From Serratia marcescens (GTDB taxonomy: Bacteria > Pseudomonadota > Gammaproteobacteria > Enterobacterales > Enterobacteriaceae): a DNA stretch of 64,000 nt. Every line of letters starts with the position of its first letter. The first letter of the stretch is position 1. Both the position numbers and the translations under genes were made by a program. The notes beneath the pieces were generated by a model. That model searched no databases. It saw only the letters and a list, made by a program, of their open reading frames with translations, and had not been told where the DNA came from. This document shows positions 44,091-54,420 of this stretch, piece by piece. The stretch is taken from positions 1 through 64,000 of the forward strand of contig NZ_MJAO01000008.1 in assembly GCF_001902635.1 (NCBI RefSeq), given 5' to 3'.

Positions 44091-45716
44091 GTGTTTAACC
44101 GAATCCGTATCTCTACCAGCTTGTTCCTGTTGTTGATGACTTTCTGCGTTCTGCAGTTGGCCAGCAGCGGCCTGTCGTATTCCGCGTTTCGCTCCGATAA
44201 CCACAATCTTGACATCATCACGCTCGGCAGCCAGCAGCGCGATTCGCTCAGCCTGAGCTGGGTGTCGCTGTTGCAGGCGCGCAACTCGTTGAACCGCGCC
44301 GGTATTCGCGCGGCGCTGAAATTGCCGCAGGAGCAGGTGAACGAATTGATGAGCAGCGCCCGCAGTTCACTGCAGAAGGCCGATCTCTATTTCAATCAGT
44401 TTATGGCGGTTGAGCGCAGCAGTGAACAGCAGAGCCAGCAGACGGCAGCCACCAAGGCCAGCTACGATCGGCTGCGCGGCGCGCTGCGCGAACTGATCGA
44501 CTTCCTGGAGAAAGGGGAGCTGCAGGCGTTTATGGACCAGCCGACGCAGAAAACCCAGGACCTGTTCGAAGCCGATTTCGTGCAGTACCTGCAGTTGGTG
44601 AACGGCGACATCAACCAGGCCAAGGAGGCCAACCAGTTCTCCTTCATGCTGGCGGGCCTGATGTTGGCGGGGGCGGTATTGATGCTGATCGTGGTGACCG
44701 GCAGCGCGATGTGGTGGTTGCGCACCATGCTGGTGCAACCGCTGAACCTGATCCGCAGCCACTTTGAACGCATCGCCGCCGGTGATTTGGCGACGCCGAT
44801 TAAGGTGTCCGGCCGCAATGAGATCAGCATGCTGTTCGCCAGCCTGCAACGCACGCAGCAGTCGCTGATCGGCACCGTCGGCGCGGTGCGCGACGGGGCG
44901 GAGTCCATCCTGATCGGTCTGCAAGAGATCTCCGAAGGCAACAACGATCTCTCTTCCCGTACCGAGCAACAGGCCGCTTCGCTGGAAGAGACCGCCGCCA
45001 GCATGGAACAGCTGACCGCGACGGTGAAACAAAACGCCGACAACGCGCGGCAGGCCTCTCAGCTGGCGCGTGACGCCTCGGCCACCGCGGCCAAGGGCGG
45101 CGAGCTGGCCGGCGACGTAGTAACCACCATGCACGATATTGCCAACAGTTCGCAGAAAATCGGCGCCATTACCAGCGTGATCGACGGCATCGCCTTCCAG
45201 ACCAACATTCTGGCGCTCAATGCGGCGGTGGAAGCGGCGCGCGCCGGTGAACAGGGCCGCGGTTTCGCGGTGGTGGCCGGCGAAGTGCGCAACCTGGCGA
45301 GCCGCAGTGCGCAGGCGGCGAAAGAGATCAAAGTCTTGATCGACGAATCGGTCAGCCGCGTCAAACACGGATCGGTGCTGGTGGAAAATTCCGGCGCCAC
45401 CATGCAGGACATCGTGCGTTCGGTGACTCGCGTCACCGACATCATGGGCGAGATCGCGTCGGCGTCGGATGAACAAAGCCGCGGTATCGAGCAGGTCACG
45501 CAAGCGGTGACCCAGATGGATCAGGTCACCCAGCAAAACGCCGCGCTGGTGGAGGAGTCCGCTTCGGCCGCCACCGCGCTGGAAGAGCAGGCCATCACTC
45601 TGGCTGATGCGGTAGCGGTATTCCGTCTGGCGGACGATAACTTCGTCGCGCCAGGTAACAGCAACAACGCAGTTTTATCCGTGGTAAAGGAAGCCCCAGA
45701 TTGTCAAACCGCATAA
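44091..45716 (+). CDS. tap: Methyl-accepting chemotaxis receptor Tap
   Basis: A 541-residue receptor. The start MFNRIRISTSLFLLLMTFCV and the HAMP-side MLVQPLNLIRSHFERIAAGDL match E. coli Tap (dipeptide/pyrimidine receptor). The signalling domain is nearly identical to that of tsr. It lacks the NWETF terminus (ends DCQTA), as Tap and Trg do, so it depends on Tsr-bound CheR for methylation. AAGGAGG precedes the GTG at 44091. Confidence 0.88.
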   Translation: MFNRIRISTSLFLLLMTFCVLQLASSGLSYSAFRSDNHNLDIITLGSQQRDSLSLSWVSLLQARNSLNRAGIRAALKLPQEQVNELMSSARSSLQKADLYFNQFMAVERSSEQQSQQTAATKASYDRLRGALRELIDFLEKGELQAFMDQPTQKTQDLFEADFVQYLQLVNGDINQAKEANQFSFMLAGLMLAGAVLMLIVVTGSAMWWLRTMLVQPLNLIRSHFERIAAGDLATPIKVSGRNEISMLFASLQRTQQSLIGTVGAVRDGAESILIGLQEISEGNNDLSSRTEQQAASLEETAASMEQLTATVKQNADNARQASQLARDASATAAKGGELAGDVVTTMHDIANSSQKIGAITSVIDGIAFQTNILALNAAVEAARAGEQGRGFAVVAGEVRNLASRSAQAAKEIKVLIDESVSRVKHGSVLVENSGATMQDIVRSVTRVTDIMGEIASASDEQSRGIEQVTQAVTQMDQVTQQNAALVEESASAATALEEQAITLADAVAVFRLADDNFVAPGNSNNAVLSVVKEAPDCQTA

Positions 45717-45744
45717 GCAGCACGTTTTTCCCCGGTGAGGCGGC

Positions 45745-46617
45745 ATGAAACAGGCACCGTCAACTTCTAACCGGGATACTGCGTCGATGTTGACGCAAAT
45801 GGTGCAGCGCCTGCCGCTGTCGGACGTGCATTTTCGCCGCATCAGCCAGTTGATTTATCAACGTGCCGGCATCGTGCTGGCGGAACACAAGCGCGAGATG
45901 GTTTACAACCGCCTGGTGCGCCGTTTGCGGCTGCTGGGATTGCACGATTTCGGCGACTACCTGGCGCTGCTGGAAAGCGATCCGAACAGCGCGGAGTGGC
46001 AGGCGTTTATCAACGCGCTGACCACCAACCTGACGGCATTCTTCCGCGAGGCGCATCACTTCCCGATTCTGGCGGAGCATGCGCGTTCGCGGCCGAACGG
46101 CTACAGCGTCTGGAGCACCGCGGCCTCGACCGGTGAAGAGCCGTACTCGATCGCCATCACGCTGAGCGATGCGCTGGGGCAACGCGCCGCCAACTGCCAG
46201 GTGTGGGCCAGCGACATCGATACGCAGGTGCTGGAAAAGGCGGATGCGGGCGTTTACCGCCAGGAAGATCTGCGCACCCTGACGCCGACCCAAATGCAGC
46301 GCTATTTTCTGCGTGGCACCGGGCCGCATCAGGGGCTGGTGCGCGTGCGACCGGAGCTGGCGGCGCGGGTGAACTTTCAGCCGCTGAACCTGCTGGCGCC
46401 GGAGTGGGCGTTGCCGGGGCAATTTGACGCCATTTTTTGCCGCAACGTCATGATCTATTTCGATAAGGCGACGCAGGAGCGCATCCTGCGCCGCTTCGTT
46501 CCCTTGCTTAAGCCGGGGGGGCTGATGTTCGCCGGCCACTCCGAGAATTTCAGCCAGATCAGCCGGGATTTCTACTTGCGTGGGCAGACCGTATATGGGC
46601 TGACCAAGGAGAAGTAA
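45745..46617 (+). CDS. cheR: Chemotaxis methyltransferase CheR
   Basis: A 290-residue SAM-dependent enzyme that methylates receptor glutamates. It has the N-terminal helical domain, [16 protein letters not shown] as the SAM site, [11 protein letters not shown], and [20 protein letters not shown]. The stop is coupled to cheB. CheR is expected to bind the NWETF tail of Tsr. Confidence 0.95.
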   Translation: MKQAPSTSNRDTASMLTQMVQRLPLSDVHFRRISQLIYQRAGIVLAEHKREMVYNRLVRRLRLLGLHDFGDYLALLESDPNSAEWQAFINALTTNLTAFFREAHHFPILAEHARSRPNGYSVWSTAASTGEEPYSIAITLSDALGQRAANCQVWASDIDTQVLEKADAGVYRQEDLRTLTPTQMQRYFLRGTGPHQGLVRVRPELAARVNFQPLNLLAPEWALPGQFDAIFCRNVMIYFDKATQERILRRFVPLLKPGGLMFAGHSENFSQISRDFYLRGQTVYGLTKEK

Positions 46618-47666
46618 TGAGTAAAATCAGAGTGTTATGCGTAGACGATTCGGCGCTGATGCGTCAGCTGATGACGGAAATCGTGAACGGCCATGCCGAT
46701 ATGGAGATGGTGGCGACCGCGCCGGATCCGTTGGTGGCGCGCGATCTGATCAAAAAATTTAATCCTCAGGTGCTGACGCTGGACGTCGAGATGCCGCGCA
46801 TGGACGGGCTGGATTTCCTCGAGAAGCTGATGCGCCTGCGGCCGATGCCGGTGGTGATGGTCTCTTCGCTGACCGGCAAAGGCTCGGAGATCACGCTGCG
46901 CGCGCTGGAACTCGGCGCGGTGGACTTCGTCACCAAGCCGCAGCTCGGCATTCGCGAGGGGATGTTGGCCTACAGCGAGCTGATCGCCGAAAAGATCCGC
47001 ACCGCCGCCAGAGCGCGCCTGCCGCAGCGCAACAACAGCCCGGCGCCGGCGATCCTCAGCCATGCACCGCTGCTGAGCAGTGAAAAACTGATCGCCATCG
47101 GCGCCTCCACCGGCGGCACCGAAGCGATCCGTCAGGTGTTGCAGCCGCTGCCGGCCACCAGCCCAGCGCTGCTGATTACCCAGCATATGCCGCCGGGCTT
47201 CACCCGTTCGTTCGCCGAGCGGCTGAACAAGCTGTGCCAGATCACGGTGAAAGAGGCGGAGGACGGCGAACGAGTGCTGCCGGGCCACGCCTACATTGCA
47301 CCGGGGGACCGTCACCTGGAGCTGGCGCGCAGCGGTGCCAACTATCAGGTGAAGCTGCATGACGGCCCGGCGGTCAACCGCCATCGTCCGTCGGTCGACG
47401 TGTTGTTCCGCTCGGTGGCGCAGTATGCCGGCCGCAATGCGGTGGGGGTGATCCTCACCGGTATGGGCAACGACGGCGCGGCGGGGATGCTGGAAATGCA
47501 CCGTGCCGGGGCTTACACCCTGGCGCAGAACGAGGCGAGCTGCGTGGTGTTCGGCATGCCGCGTGAGGCGATCGCCAGCGGCGGCGTGAGCGAAGTAGTC
47601 GATCTGGACAGAATGAGCCAGCGTATGCTGGCGCAGATCGCCGGCGGCCAGGCATTGCGCATTTGA
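46617..47666 (+). CDS. cheB: Chemotaxis methylesterase/response regulator CheB
   Basis: A 349-residue protein. The receiver domain carries phospho-acceptor D56 ([13 protein letters not shown]). The esterase has the Ser-His-Asp triad in [18 protein letters not shown] and TGMGNDGA. It removes receptor methyl groups and deamidates glutamines, activated by CheA. The ATG overlaps the cheR stop by one base. Confidence 0.96.
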   Translation: MSKIRVLCVDDSALMRQLMTEIVNGHADMEMVATAPDPLVARDLIKKFNPQVLTLDVEMPRMDGLDFLEKLMRLRPMPVVMVSSLTGKGSEITLRALELGAVDFVTKPQLGIREGMLAYSELIAEKIRTAARARLPQRNNSPAPAILSHAPLLSSEKLIAIGASTGGTEAIRQVLQPLPATSPALLITQHMPPGFTRSFAERLNKLCQITVKEAEDGERVLPGHAYIAPGDRHLELARSGANYQVKLHDGPAVNRHRPSVDVLFRSVAQYAGRNAVGVILTGMGNDGAAGMLEMHRAGAYTLAQNEASCVVFGMPREAIASGGVSEVVDLDRMSQRMLAQIAGGQALRI

Positions 47667-47701
47667 TTTTAGTCCGCAGGGTCTACCCGGCGGCGATATG
47701 A

Positions 47702-48157
<456 letters not shown>

Positions 48158-48167
48158 GGAGAGGGCG

Positions 48168-48812
48168 ATGAGAGACATTCCAATGCCTGCCAGCGATGCA
48201 GCGACCGCGGGAGAGATCATCTCCCGCATCGGCCAACTGACCCGAATGCTGCGCGACAGCATGCGCGAACTGGGGCTCGATCAGGCGATCGCCCAGGCGG
48301 CAGAGGCGATCCCGGATGCGCGCGACCGTCTTGACTATGTCGTAACCATGACGGCGCAGGCGGCGGAACGGGCGTTGAACTGCGTGGAGGCGGCGCAACC
48401 GCGCCAGGCGGAGCTGGAATCCGGCGCCAACGCGTTGAAAGGGCGCTGGGACGAGTGGTTCGCCAACCCCATCGAGCTGGACGACGCGCGTTCGTTGGTT
48501 AACGACACGCGCCAGTATCTGGAGCAGGTGCCGGATCATACGGCGTTCACCAACGCCCAGCTGTTGGAGATCATGATGGCGCAGGACTTCCAGGATCTGA
48601 CCGGCCAGGTGATCAAGCGCATGATGGACGTGGTGCAGGAGATCGAAAAGCAGCTGCTGATGGTGCTGATGGAAAACATGCCGGAGCAGCCGGTGAAGGA
48701 AAAACGGCCGAACGACAGCCTGCTGAACGGCCCGCAGCTCGACCAGAACGGCGTCGGCGTGATCGCCAACCAGGCGCAGGTCGACGATCTGCTCGACAGC
48801 CTCGGTTTCTGA
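48168..48812 (+). CDS. cheZ: CheY-P phosphatase CheZ
   Basis: A 214-residue phosphatase: [20 protein letters not shown], then a long four-helix bundle with the catalytic [18 protein letters not shown] and a C-terminal CheY-binding helix [10 protein letters not shown]. It dephosphorylates CheY-P. It starts ten bases after the cheY stop, with GGAGAGGG as ribosome-binding site. Confidence 0.95.
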   Translation: MRDIPMPASDAATAGEIISRIGQLTRMLRDSMRELGLDQAIAQAAEAIPDARDRLDYVVTMTAQAAERALNCVEAAQPRQAELESGANALKGRWDEWFANPIELDDARSLVNDTRQYLEQVPDHTAFTNAQLLEIMMAQDFQDLTGQVIKRMMDVVQEIEKQLLMVLMENMPEQPVKEKRPNDSLLNGPQLDQNGVGVIANQAQVDDLLDSLGF

Positions 48813-48818
48813 CGCTTA

Positions 48819-48845
48819 TCGGGGCGCGCGACGGCGCGCCCCGAC
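48819..48845 (+). terminator. Terminator after cheZ
   Basis: A GC-rich hairpin, ATCGGGGCGCGC and GCGCGCCCCGA around GACG, immediately follows cheZ and ends the tsr-cheZ operon. No strong T run. Confidence 0.65.
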
Positions 48846-48977
48846 AACATTCCGCGCAGTTTTCGTCTCATCCCCTAAATAACCCGCCTTTTTCCCCGTT
48901 GTTCCGCCAATGACATCGCCATTTTTTTGGCATGCTGACCGCCATTCTTTACCCTCCCGACACAGGAACGGCGTTTC

Positions 48978-50129
48978 GTGGCTGAAGACAGCGATCTGGA
49001 AAAAAGCGAGGCCCCCACGCCCCACAGGCTGGAGAAGGCGCGTGAAGACGGCCAGATCCCGCGTTCCCGTGAGCTGACCTCGGTACTGATGCTGCTCTCC
49101 GGCCTGGCGATCATCCTGATGTCCGGCAGCAACATGGCGCAACAGCTGGCGGCGATGCTCACGCAAGGGTTGAATTTCGACCACGGCATGGTCAGCAACG
49201 ATAAACAGATGGTGCGCCAGCTGGGCATGTTGTTGCGTCAGGCGGTGCTGGCGCTGTTGCCTATCATGGCGGGGCTGGTTCTGGTAGCGCTCGCCGCGCC
49301 AATGCTGTTGGGGGGGATTCTGTTCAGCGGCAAGTCGATCAAGTTCGATTTTAAGCGGCTGAATCCATTGTCCGGCTTGAAGCGCATCTTTTCCAGCCAG
49401 GTGCTGGCCGAGCTGCTGAAAGGGATCCTGAAAGCGACGCTGGTCGGCTGGGTGACCGGCCTTTATCTGTGGCACAACTGGGCGGCGATGCTGCATCTGA
49501 TGACCCAGCAACCGCTCGACGCGCTGGGCAATGCGCTGCAGATGATCCTGTTCTGCGGTTTTCTGGTGGTGCTGGGATTGACGCCGATGGTGGCGTTCGA
49601 CGTGTTCTATCAGCTGTGGAGCCACTTCAAGAAACTGAAGATGACCAAGCAGGATATCCGCGACGAATTCAAAGACCAGGAAGGGGATCCGCACGTCAAG
49701 GGGCGCATCCGCCAGCAGCAGCGGGCGATCGCCCGGCGCCGCATGATGGCTGACGTGCCCAAGGCGGACGTGATCGTCACCAACCCGACGCACTATGCCG
49801 TCGCGTTGCAGTACAACGACAAGAAAATGAGCGCGCCGAAAGTGCTGGCCAAAGGGGCCGGCGAAATCGCCTTGCGCATCCGCGAACTGGGTGCGGAGCA
49901 CCGCATTCCGATGCTGGAGGCACCGCCGCTGGCGCGCGCGCTGTACCGGCACAGCGAGATTGGACAACATATTCCGGCCACCCTGTATGCCGCGGTCGCC
50001 GAAGTGCTGGCCTGGGTGTACCAGCTGCGTCGCTGGCGGCGCGAGGGCGGCCTGATCCCGAAAAAACCTGAACGTTTACCGGTGCCGGAAGCACTGGATT
50101 TTGCGAGAGAGAGTGACTCTGATGGCTAA
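48978..50129 (+). CDS. flhB: Flagellar export switch protein FlhB
   Basis: A 383-residue protein with four membrane segments and a cytoplasmic C-domain whose self-cleaving NPTH lies at 269-272 (VIVTNPTHYAVAL). FlhB cleavage switches export from rod/hook to filament substrates. The GTG at 48978 is the likely start (E. coli SDESDDKTEAPTPHR corresponds). It overlaps flhA. Confidence 0.95.
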   Translation: MAEDSDLEKSEAPTPHRLEKAREDGQIPRSRELTSVLMLLSGLAIILMSGSNMAQQLAAMLTQGLNFDHGMVSNDKQMVRQLGMLLRQAVLALLPIMAGLVLVALAAPMLLGGILFSGKSIKFDFKRLNPLSGLKRIFSSQVLAELLKGILKATLVGWVTGLYLWHNWAAMLHLMTQQPLDALGNALQMILFCGFLVVLGLTPMVAFDVFYQLWSHFKKLKMTKQDIRDEFKDQEGDPHVKGRIRQQQRAIARRRMMADVPKADVIVTNPTHYAVALQYNDKKMSAPKVLAKGAGEIALRIRELGAEHRIPMLEAPPLARALYRHSEIGQHIPATLYAAVAEVLAWVYQLRRWRREGGLIPKKPERLPVPEALDFARESDSDG

Positions 50130-52200
50130 TTTGGCCTCCCTGCTTCGTTTGCCGGGTAATTTTAAAGATACGCAGTGGCAGGTGTTGGCCGGCCCGGTGC
50201 TGATCCTGCTGATCCTGTCGATGATGGTGTTGCCGTTGCCGGCGTTCATCCTCGATCTGCTGTTTACCTTCAACATCGCGCTGTCGATCATGGTGCTGCT
50301 GGTGGCGATGTTTACCCAGCGCACGCTCGAGTTCGCCGCTTTCCCGACCATTCTGCTGTTCTCCACGTTGCTGCGTCTGTCGCTCAACGTCGCGTCGACG
50401 CGCATCATTTTGCTGGAAGGGCACACCGGCTCCGCCGCCGCCGGCCGCGTGGTGGAAGCCTTCGGCCACTTCCTGGTGGGCGGCAACTTCGCCATCGGCA
50501 TCGTGGTGTTCATCATTCTGGTGCTGATCAACTTCATGGTGATCACCAAGGGTGCGGGGCGTATCGCCGAAGTGGGCGCGCGTTTCGTACTGGACGGCAT
50601 GCCGGGTAAACAGATGGCGATCGACGCCGACCTCAACGCCGGTTTGATCGGTGAAGATGAAGCGAAGAAACGCCGCGCCGAAGTGACCCAGGAAGCCGAT
50701 TTCTACGGTTCGATGGACGGCGCCAGTAAGTTCGTGCGCGGCGACGCCATCGCCGGTCTGATGATCATGGTGCTGAACGTGGTCGGCGGCCTGTTGGTCG
50801 GCGTGGTGCAACACGGCATGGAACTGGGAGCGGCGGCGGAAAGCTATACGTTGCTGACCATCGGTGACGGCCTGGTGGCGCAGATCCCGGCGTTGGTGAT
50901 CTCCACCGCCGCCGGCGTTATCGTCACCCGCGTGGCGACCGATCAGGACGTGGGCGAGCAGATGGTCGGCCAGCTGTTCAACAACCCGCGCGTCATGCTG
51001 CTGAGCGCCGGGGTGCTGGGGCTGTTGGGCCTGGTGCCGGGCATGCCGAACCTGGTGTTCCTGCTGTTTACCGCCGCTTTGCTGGGCCTGGCCTGGTGGC
51101 TGCGCGGCCGTGAGCAACAGGCGCCGAAAGCGGTGGAGGCGCCGGCGATGCCGGACAACCCGCAGGCCGCCGAGGCCAGCTGGGCCGACGTGCAGTTGGA
51201 AGATCCGCTGGGGATGGAAGTGGGCTACCGGTTGATTCCGATGGTCGATTTTCAACAGAACGGCGAGTTGCTCGGTCGTATCCGCGGCATCCGCAAGAAA
51301 TTTGCGCAGGACATGGGGTATCTGCCGCCGGTCGTGCACATTCGTGACAATCTGGAATTGCCGCCCGCCAGCTACCGCATCCTGATGAAAGGCGTGGAGA
51401 TCGGCAGCGGTGAAGCGCAGCCGGGCCGCTGGTTGGCGATCAACCCCGGCAATGCCGTGGGCGATCTGGCGGGCGATAAAACCGTCGATCCGGCCTTCGG
51501 CTTGGCAGCGGTGTGGATCGACAGCGCATTGCGCGAGCAGGCGCAGATCCAGGGCTTTACCGTGGTGGAGGCCAGCACCGTGGTGGCGACGCACCTCAAT
51601 CATCTGATCGGTCAGTTCGCCAGCGAGCTGTTTGGCCGCCAGGAAACCCAGCAGTTGCTGGACCGCGTGTCGCAAGAGATGCCGAAACTGACCGAAGACT
51701 TCGTGCCGGGCGTGGTGTCGCTGACCACGCTGCACAAGGTGCTGCAAAACCTGCTGACCGAGCGTGTTTCTATCCGCGATATGCGCACCATCGTCGAAAC
51801 GCTGGCGGAGCATGCCCCGGCGCAAAGCGATCCGTATGAGCTGACGACCGTGGTGCGGGTGGCGCTGGGCCGGGCGATCACGCAGCAGTGGTTCCCGGGC
51901 AACGGCGAGATTCAGGTCATCGGCTTGGATACCCAGCTGGAGCGCCTGTTGCTGCAGGCGTTGCAGGGCGGTGGCGGTCTGGAGCCGGGGCTGGCCGATC
52001 GCCTGCTGGATCAGGCGCGCCAGGCGCTGCAGCGGCAAGAGATGCTCAGCGCGCCGCCGGTGCTGCTGGTCAACCATGCGCTGCGGGCCTTGCTGGCGCG
52101 CTTCCTGCGCCGCAGTCTGCCGCAGATCGTGGTGCTGTCCAACCTCGAGATTAACGACGATCGCCAGATCCGCATGACCTCGACTATCGGAGCCGCCTGA
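50122..52200 (+). CDS. flhA: Flagellar export gate protein FlhA
   Basis: A 692-residue export gate, exactly the E. coli length. Eight N-terminal membrane segments include ILDLLFTFNIALSIMVLLVA and the FHIPEP region RIAEVGARFVLDGMPGKQMA. A C-terminal cytoplasmic domain docks chaperone-substrate complexes. The ATG at 50122 (MANLASLLRLPGNF) overlaps the flhB stop by eight bases. Confidence 0.97.
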   Translation: MANLASLLRLPGNFKDTQWQVLAGPVLILLILSMMVLPLPAFILDLLFTFNIALSIMVLLVAMFTQRTLEFAAFPTILLFSTLLRLSLNVASTRIILLEGHTGSAAAGRVVEAFGHFLVGGNFAIGIVVFIILVLINFMVITKGAGRIAEVGARFVLDGMPGKQMAIDADLNAGLIGEDEAKKRRAEVTQEADFYGSMDGASKFVRGDAIAGLMIMVLNVVGGLLVGVVQHGMELGAAAESYTLLTIGDGLVAQIPALVISTAAGVIVTRVATDQDVGEQMVGQLFNNPRVMLLSAGVLGLLGLVPGMPNLVFLLFTAALLGLAWWLRGREQQAPKAVEAPAMPDNPQAAEASWADVQLEDPLGMEVGYRLIPMVDFQQNGELLGRIRGIRKKFAQDMGYLPPVVHIRDNLELPPASYRILMKGVEIGSGEAQPGRWLAINPGNAVGDLAGDKTVDPAFGLAAVWIDSALREQAQIQGFTVVEASTVVATHLNHLIGQFASELFGRQETQQLLDRVSQEMPKLTEDFVPGVVSLTTLHKVLQNLLTERVSIRDMRTIVETLAEHAPAQSDPYELTTVVRVALGRAITQQWFPGNGEIQVIGLDTQLERLLLQALQGGGGLEPGLADRLLDQARQALQRQEMLSAPPVLLVNHALRALLARFLRRSLPQIVVLSNLEINDDRQIRMTSTIGAA

Positions 52201-52604
52201 TGAAGCGCTGTCTGTTCGTGTTGTGTTTGCTGGCGCCGTTGACTGCCGGCGCGGTGTCCGGTTCCTGGGTGGCTGATGGGGCGGGCGTGACGCTGGAACA
52301 GGGCGGCATGCGCGATGAGTCCGCCGGATTGCGGCCACCGAACGCGCTGCCGGATGCCAATGCGCGCATCACCAGCGTCAGCTGGCGCTACCGTTTGCTG
52401 GGGCCGGAGCCGGCCGGGCTGCAGGCCCAGCTGTGCACGGTGAACCGCTGCATTCCGCTGGGCGGCGGCAGCGGCAGCAGCAACGGTTTGCAGGGCGAAC
52501 CGGCCAATGCGGAATTGCGCTTCGTCTATTACGTACAGTCGCAAGGCGGGTTGAACCCGCCGCTGCGGGTGATTGGCAATCAGGTGATCGTCAATTACCA
52601 GTAG
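52200..52604 (+). CDS. flhE: Flagellar protein FlhE
   Basis: A 134-residue exported protein with signal peptide (residues 1-18, ending TAGA). It has WVADGAGVTLEQGG, two Cys (about 79 and 84 in QLCTVNRCIPLGG), and RFVYYVQSQGGLNPPLRVIG. FlhE is thought to block proton leakage through the export apparatus in the periplasm. It is coupled to flhA. Confidence 0.92.
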   Translation: MKRCLFVLCLLAPLTAGAVSGSWVADGAGVTLEQGGMRDESAGLRPPNALPDANARITSVSWRYRLLGPEPAGLQAQLCTVNRCIPLGGGSGSSNGLQGEPANAELRFVYYVQSQGGLNPPLRVIGNQVIVNYQ

Positions 52605-52606
52605 GA

Positions 52607-52909
52607 TCAGGCCAGAATTTGCAGGCCGTTGCGTTCCACCAGTGACAGCAGTTTCATTGCGGCGGAGTTCGGTTGCGCTTCGCCGCGCTCCCATTTCTGC
52701 ACCGCCTTTTTGCTGACGTTGAGATACAGGGCAAACACCGGCTGACTGACGTTTTCCCGTTCGCGCAGCGCGCGGATCTCGGCCGGCCCGAACTGTTTCA
52801 CTGGCCGCAGGCACAGCATGTCGAAGGTGCGCATGGTCACGTCGTCGACGAAACCGCCGCGGTGCAGGCCCTGAACTTCCTGGTGGATCGATTTCAGCAT
52901 CTTGCTCAT
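52607..52909 (-). CDS. HTH antitoxin of a HigBA/RelBE-type module
   Basis: A 100-residue protein with a C-terminal XRE-type helix-turn-helix (IRALRERENVSQPVFALYLN, VSKKAVQKWERGEAQPNS), typical of HigA-like antitoxins. It overlaps the upstream toxin gene by four bases, and toxin-first order matches higBA. It probably neutralises the toxin and represses the pair. Confidence 0.8.
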   Translation of the reverse strand: MSKMLKSIHQEVQGLHRGGFVDDVTMRTFDMLCLRPVKQFGPAEIRALRERENVSQPVFALYLNVSKKAVQKWERGEAQPNSAAMKLLSLVERNGLQILA

Positions 52910-53277
52910 AGTTGTAACCTTATTAATTCCCCGCAGTTGACCAGCTGATACAGTCTGAATGGTGAATAATCCAGATACAGCGCCGCCAAATGCCGCCAGG
53001 AAATTAACTCATCCTGATTGATGTTGTCTCTTTCGTTTTTGGCAAAGCCATACATGAAAAAGATCCTGCCTTCATCTGCCGTTGCGATTAATACCCGATA
53101 CCCGCGCCGTTTTCCACTCCCCATCCGGGCGATGCGTTTTTTGTAAACGCAACCACCGAGATTGGCGTCGTACAACTGATTTTGCATCTCTCGCGCCGCT
53201 TTCACTATCGTGGCGTCACTGATGCGTTCGTCGCCGGCAAATGTCTGGAAGGCTTTTGTGAGATAAATGTCGGTCAT
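52906..53277 (-). CDS. RelE/HigB-type toxin
   Basis: A 123-residue basic protein with ARMGSGKRRGYRVLIATAD and IFFMYGFAKNERDNI, features of the RelE-like HigB2/DUF1044 toxins, presumed mRNA interferases. Start ATG at 53277. Together with the overlapping HTH gene it forms a type II toxin-antitoxin pair inserted between flhE and flgN, opposite to flhBAE. Confidence 0.78.
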   Translation of the reverse strand: MTDIYLTKAFQTFAGDERISDATIVKAAREMQNQLYDANLGGCVYKKRIARMGSGKRRGYRVLIATADEGRIFFMYGFAKNERDNINQDELISWRHLAALYLDYSPFRLYQLVNCGELIRLQL

Positions 53278-53472
53278 TCACTCTCCGTGTGAAAATATAC
53301 CCTTAATGGGTACAGATCAAGATGTTTAACGACCGAGCTAAGATGACGAAATAGGGAGTGATGGGGAACAGGCAAATATCCGTTCTGCGCAGCTTGGCGC
53401 ATAACGTTAAGGGAATTCAGAAAGCGATAAAGAGAAAATGCGAGAGGGGGCCAGAACCGGGTAAACCCGCGC

Positions 53473-53498
53473 CCGGCGGTGTGCACACCGGGCGAAAG
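53473..53498 (-). terminator. Terminator after flgN
   Basis: CGCCCGG and CCGGGCG arms with an inner GTGTG/CACAC stem and a CG bulge lie just beyond the flgN stop on the minus strand. Confidence 0.55.
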
Positions 53499-53506
53499 CA
53501 GGGGCG

Positions 53507-53941
53507 TTAGACGCCGATTTTTCTGCCGAGCAGGCTGCCGGCGTGCGACTGGCCGTCCGGGCCATACAGCGATTTATTGTTCTTGCTGAGGATCGCCAGC
53601 GCCTGAGCGTTGTGATCGATCTGCTGATTGAGCAGCAGGCCGTTGTGCTGGTTCTTCTCACGCAGCGTTTGGCTCAGCAGCTGCACGCGCTGCCAGCGAT
53701 CGGCCAAAGGCGGATGGCTGGCGTAGGGGGCGCGTTGCCCGCAGGTTTTTTCCAGCCCCAGGCGCTGTTGCTCTAGGTAGGCGACCGTCGCCAACAGTTG
53801 GCTTTTGGCGTCGGTCACGCGTTGCAGCGCCACGCCCGGCAACTGACCGGAGCACAGTAAATGGTGTTCTTCCACCAGTACGCTGTCCAGCGCCGCCAGC
53901 GCTTCCAACAGTTTATCCAGCAGGTGTGCCAGGTTTTCCAT
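53507..53941 (-). CDS. flgN: Flagellar chaperone FlgN
   Basis: A 144-residue helical chaperone for hook-filament junction proteins FlgK and FlgL. LLDKLLEALAALDSVLVEEH, QLLATVAYLEQQRL and LRKNN-type NQHNGLLLNQQIDHN are characteristic. It follows flgM on the same strand, as in other enterobacteria. Confidence 0.92.
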   Translation of the reverse strand: MENLAHLLDKLLEALAALDSVLVEEHHLLCSGQLPGVALQRVTDAKSQLLATVAYLEQQRLGLEKTCGQRAPYASHPPLADRWQRVQLLSQTLREKNQHNGLLLNQQIDHNAQALAILSKNNKSLYGPDGQSHAGSLLGRKIGV

Positions 53942-53981
53942 AGTGATGACTTATCCTTTACCGCTATTCGTCGCCGCGTCG

Positions 53982-54293
53982 TCAGTCGCGCCCGGCGATC
54001 CATTGAATATCGCTCTGTGCGTCTTGCAGCAGCGCGTCGGCGATTTTGCCGGCGTCCATCTTCAGCTCGCCGTTACGGATCGCCTGTTTGATGGCCTCGA
54101 CCCGACCCATATCGATATCCTGGGTGCCCGGCTGCATCAGGCGCGCCTGTGCCTCGCTCAGTTTGACCTGCGTGCCGCTGACGGCGGTTTCGGCCACGGC
54201 GGCTTTACGCGGCTGGAGCGGGTTGTCGGCCGGGGTTTCACGCGGCTGCACAGTGGAAACCGGCTGTAACCGCTGGGTGCGATCGATACTCAT
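53982..54293 (-). CDS. flgM: Anti-sigma-28 factor FlgM
   Basis: A 103-residue protein: [20 protein letters not shown], a disordered N-terminal half, and the sigma-binding C-terminal helices [40 protein letters not shown]. It holds FliA inactive until exported through the completed hook. A class 3 promoter lies at 54389-54415. Confidence 0.94.
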   Translation of the reverse strand: MSIDRTQRLQPVSTVQPRETPADNPLQPRKAAVAETAVSGTQVKLSEAQARLMQPGTQDIDMGRVEAIKQAIRNGELKMDAGKIADALLQDAQSDIQWIAGRD

Positions 54294-54388
54294 GGTCCAT
54301 CTCCGTTTACGCCGTTACCGCGCGGGCGACGACGCTGCAATGAAAGTTTTTCGGCCCTGATGGCCAATAAAATGCTGCTTAATTTGTC

Positions 54389-54415
54389 TTATCGGCAGGG
54401 TTGGCGAAACCTTTA
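54389..54415 (-). promoter_or_regulatory. Sigma-28 promoter for flgMN
   Basis: On the minus strand TAAAGGTT, an 11-base spacer and GCCGATAA match the class 3 consensus with one difference. It ends about 95 bases before the flgM start, giving the FliA feedback loop. Confidence 0.85.
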
Positions 54416-54420
54416 CTTTT

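Noticed and set aside
49777..52338. Very long open frame antisense to flhA (about 850 codons)
   Set aside because: It mirrors the high-GC third-position pattern of flhA, has low-complexity His/Gln/Arg-rich content and no recognisable domain.
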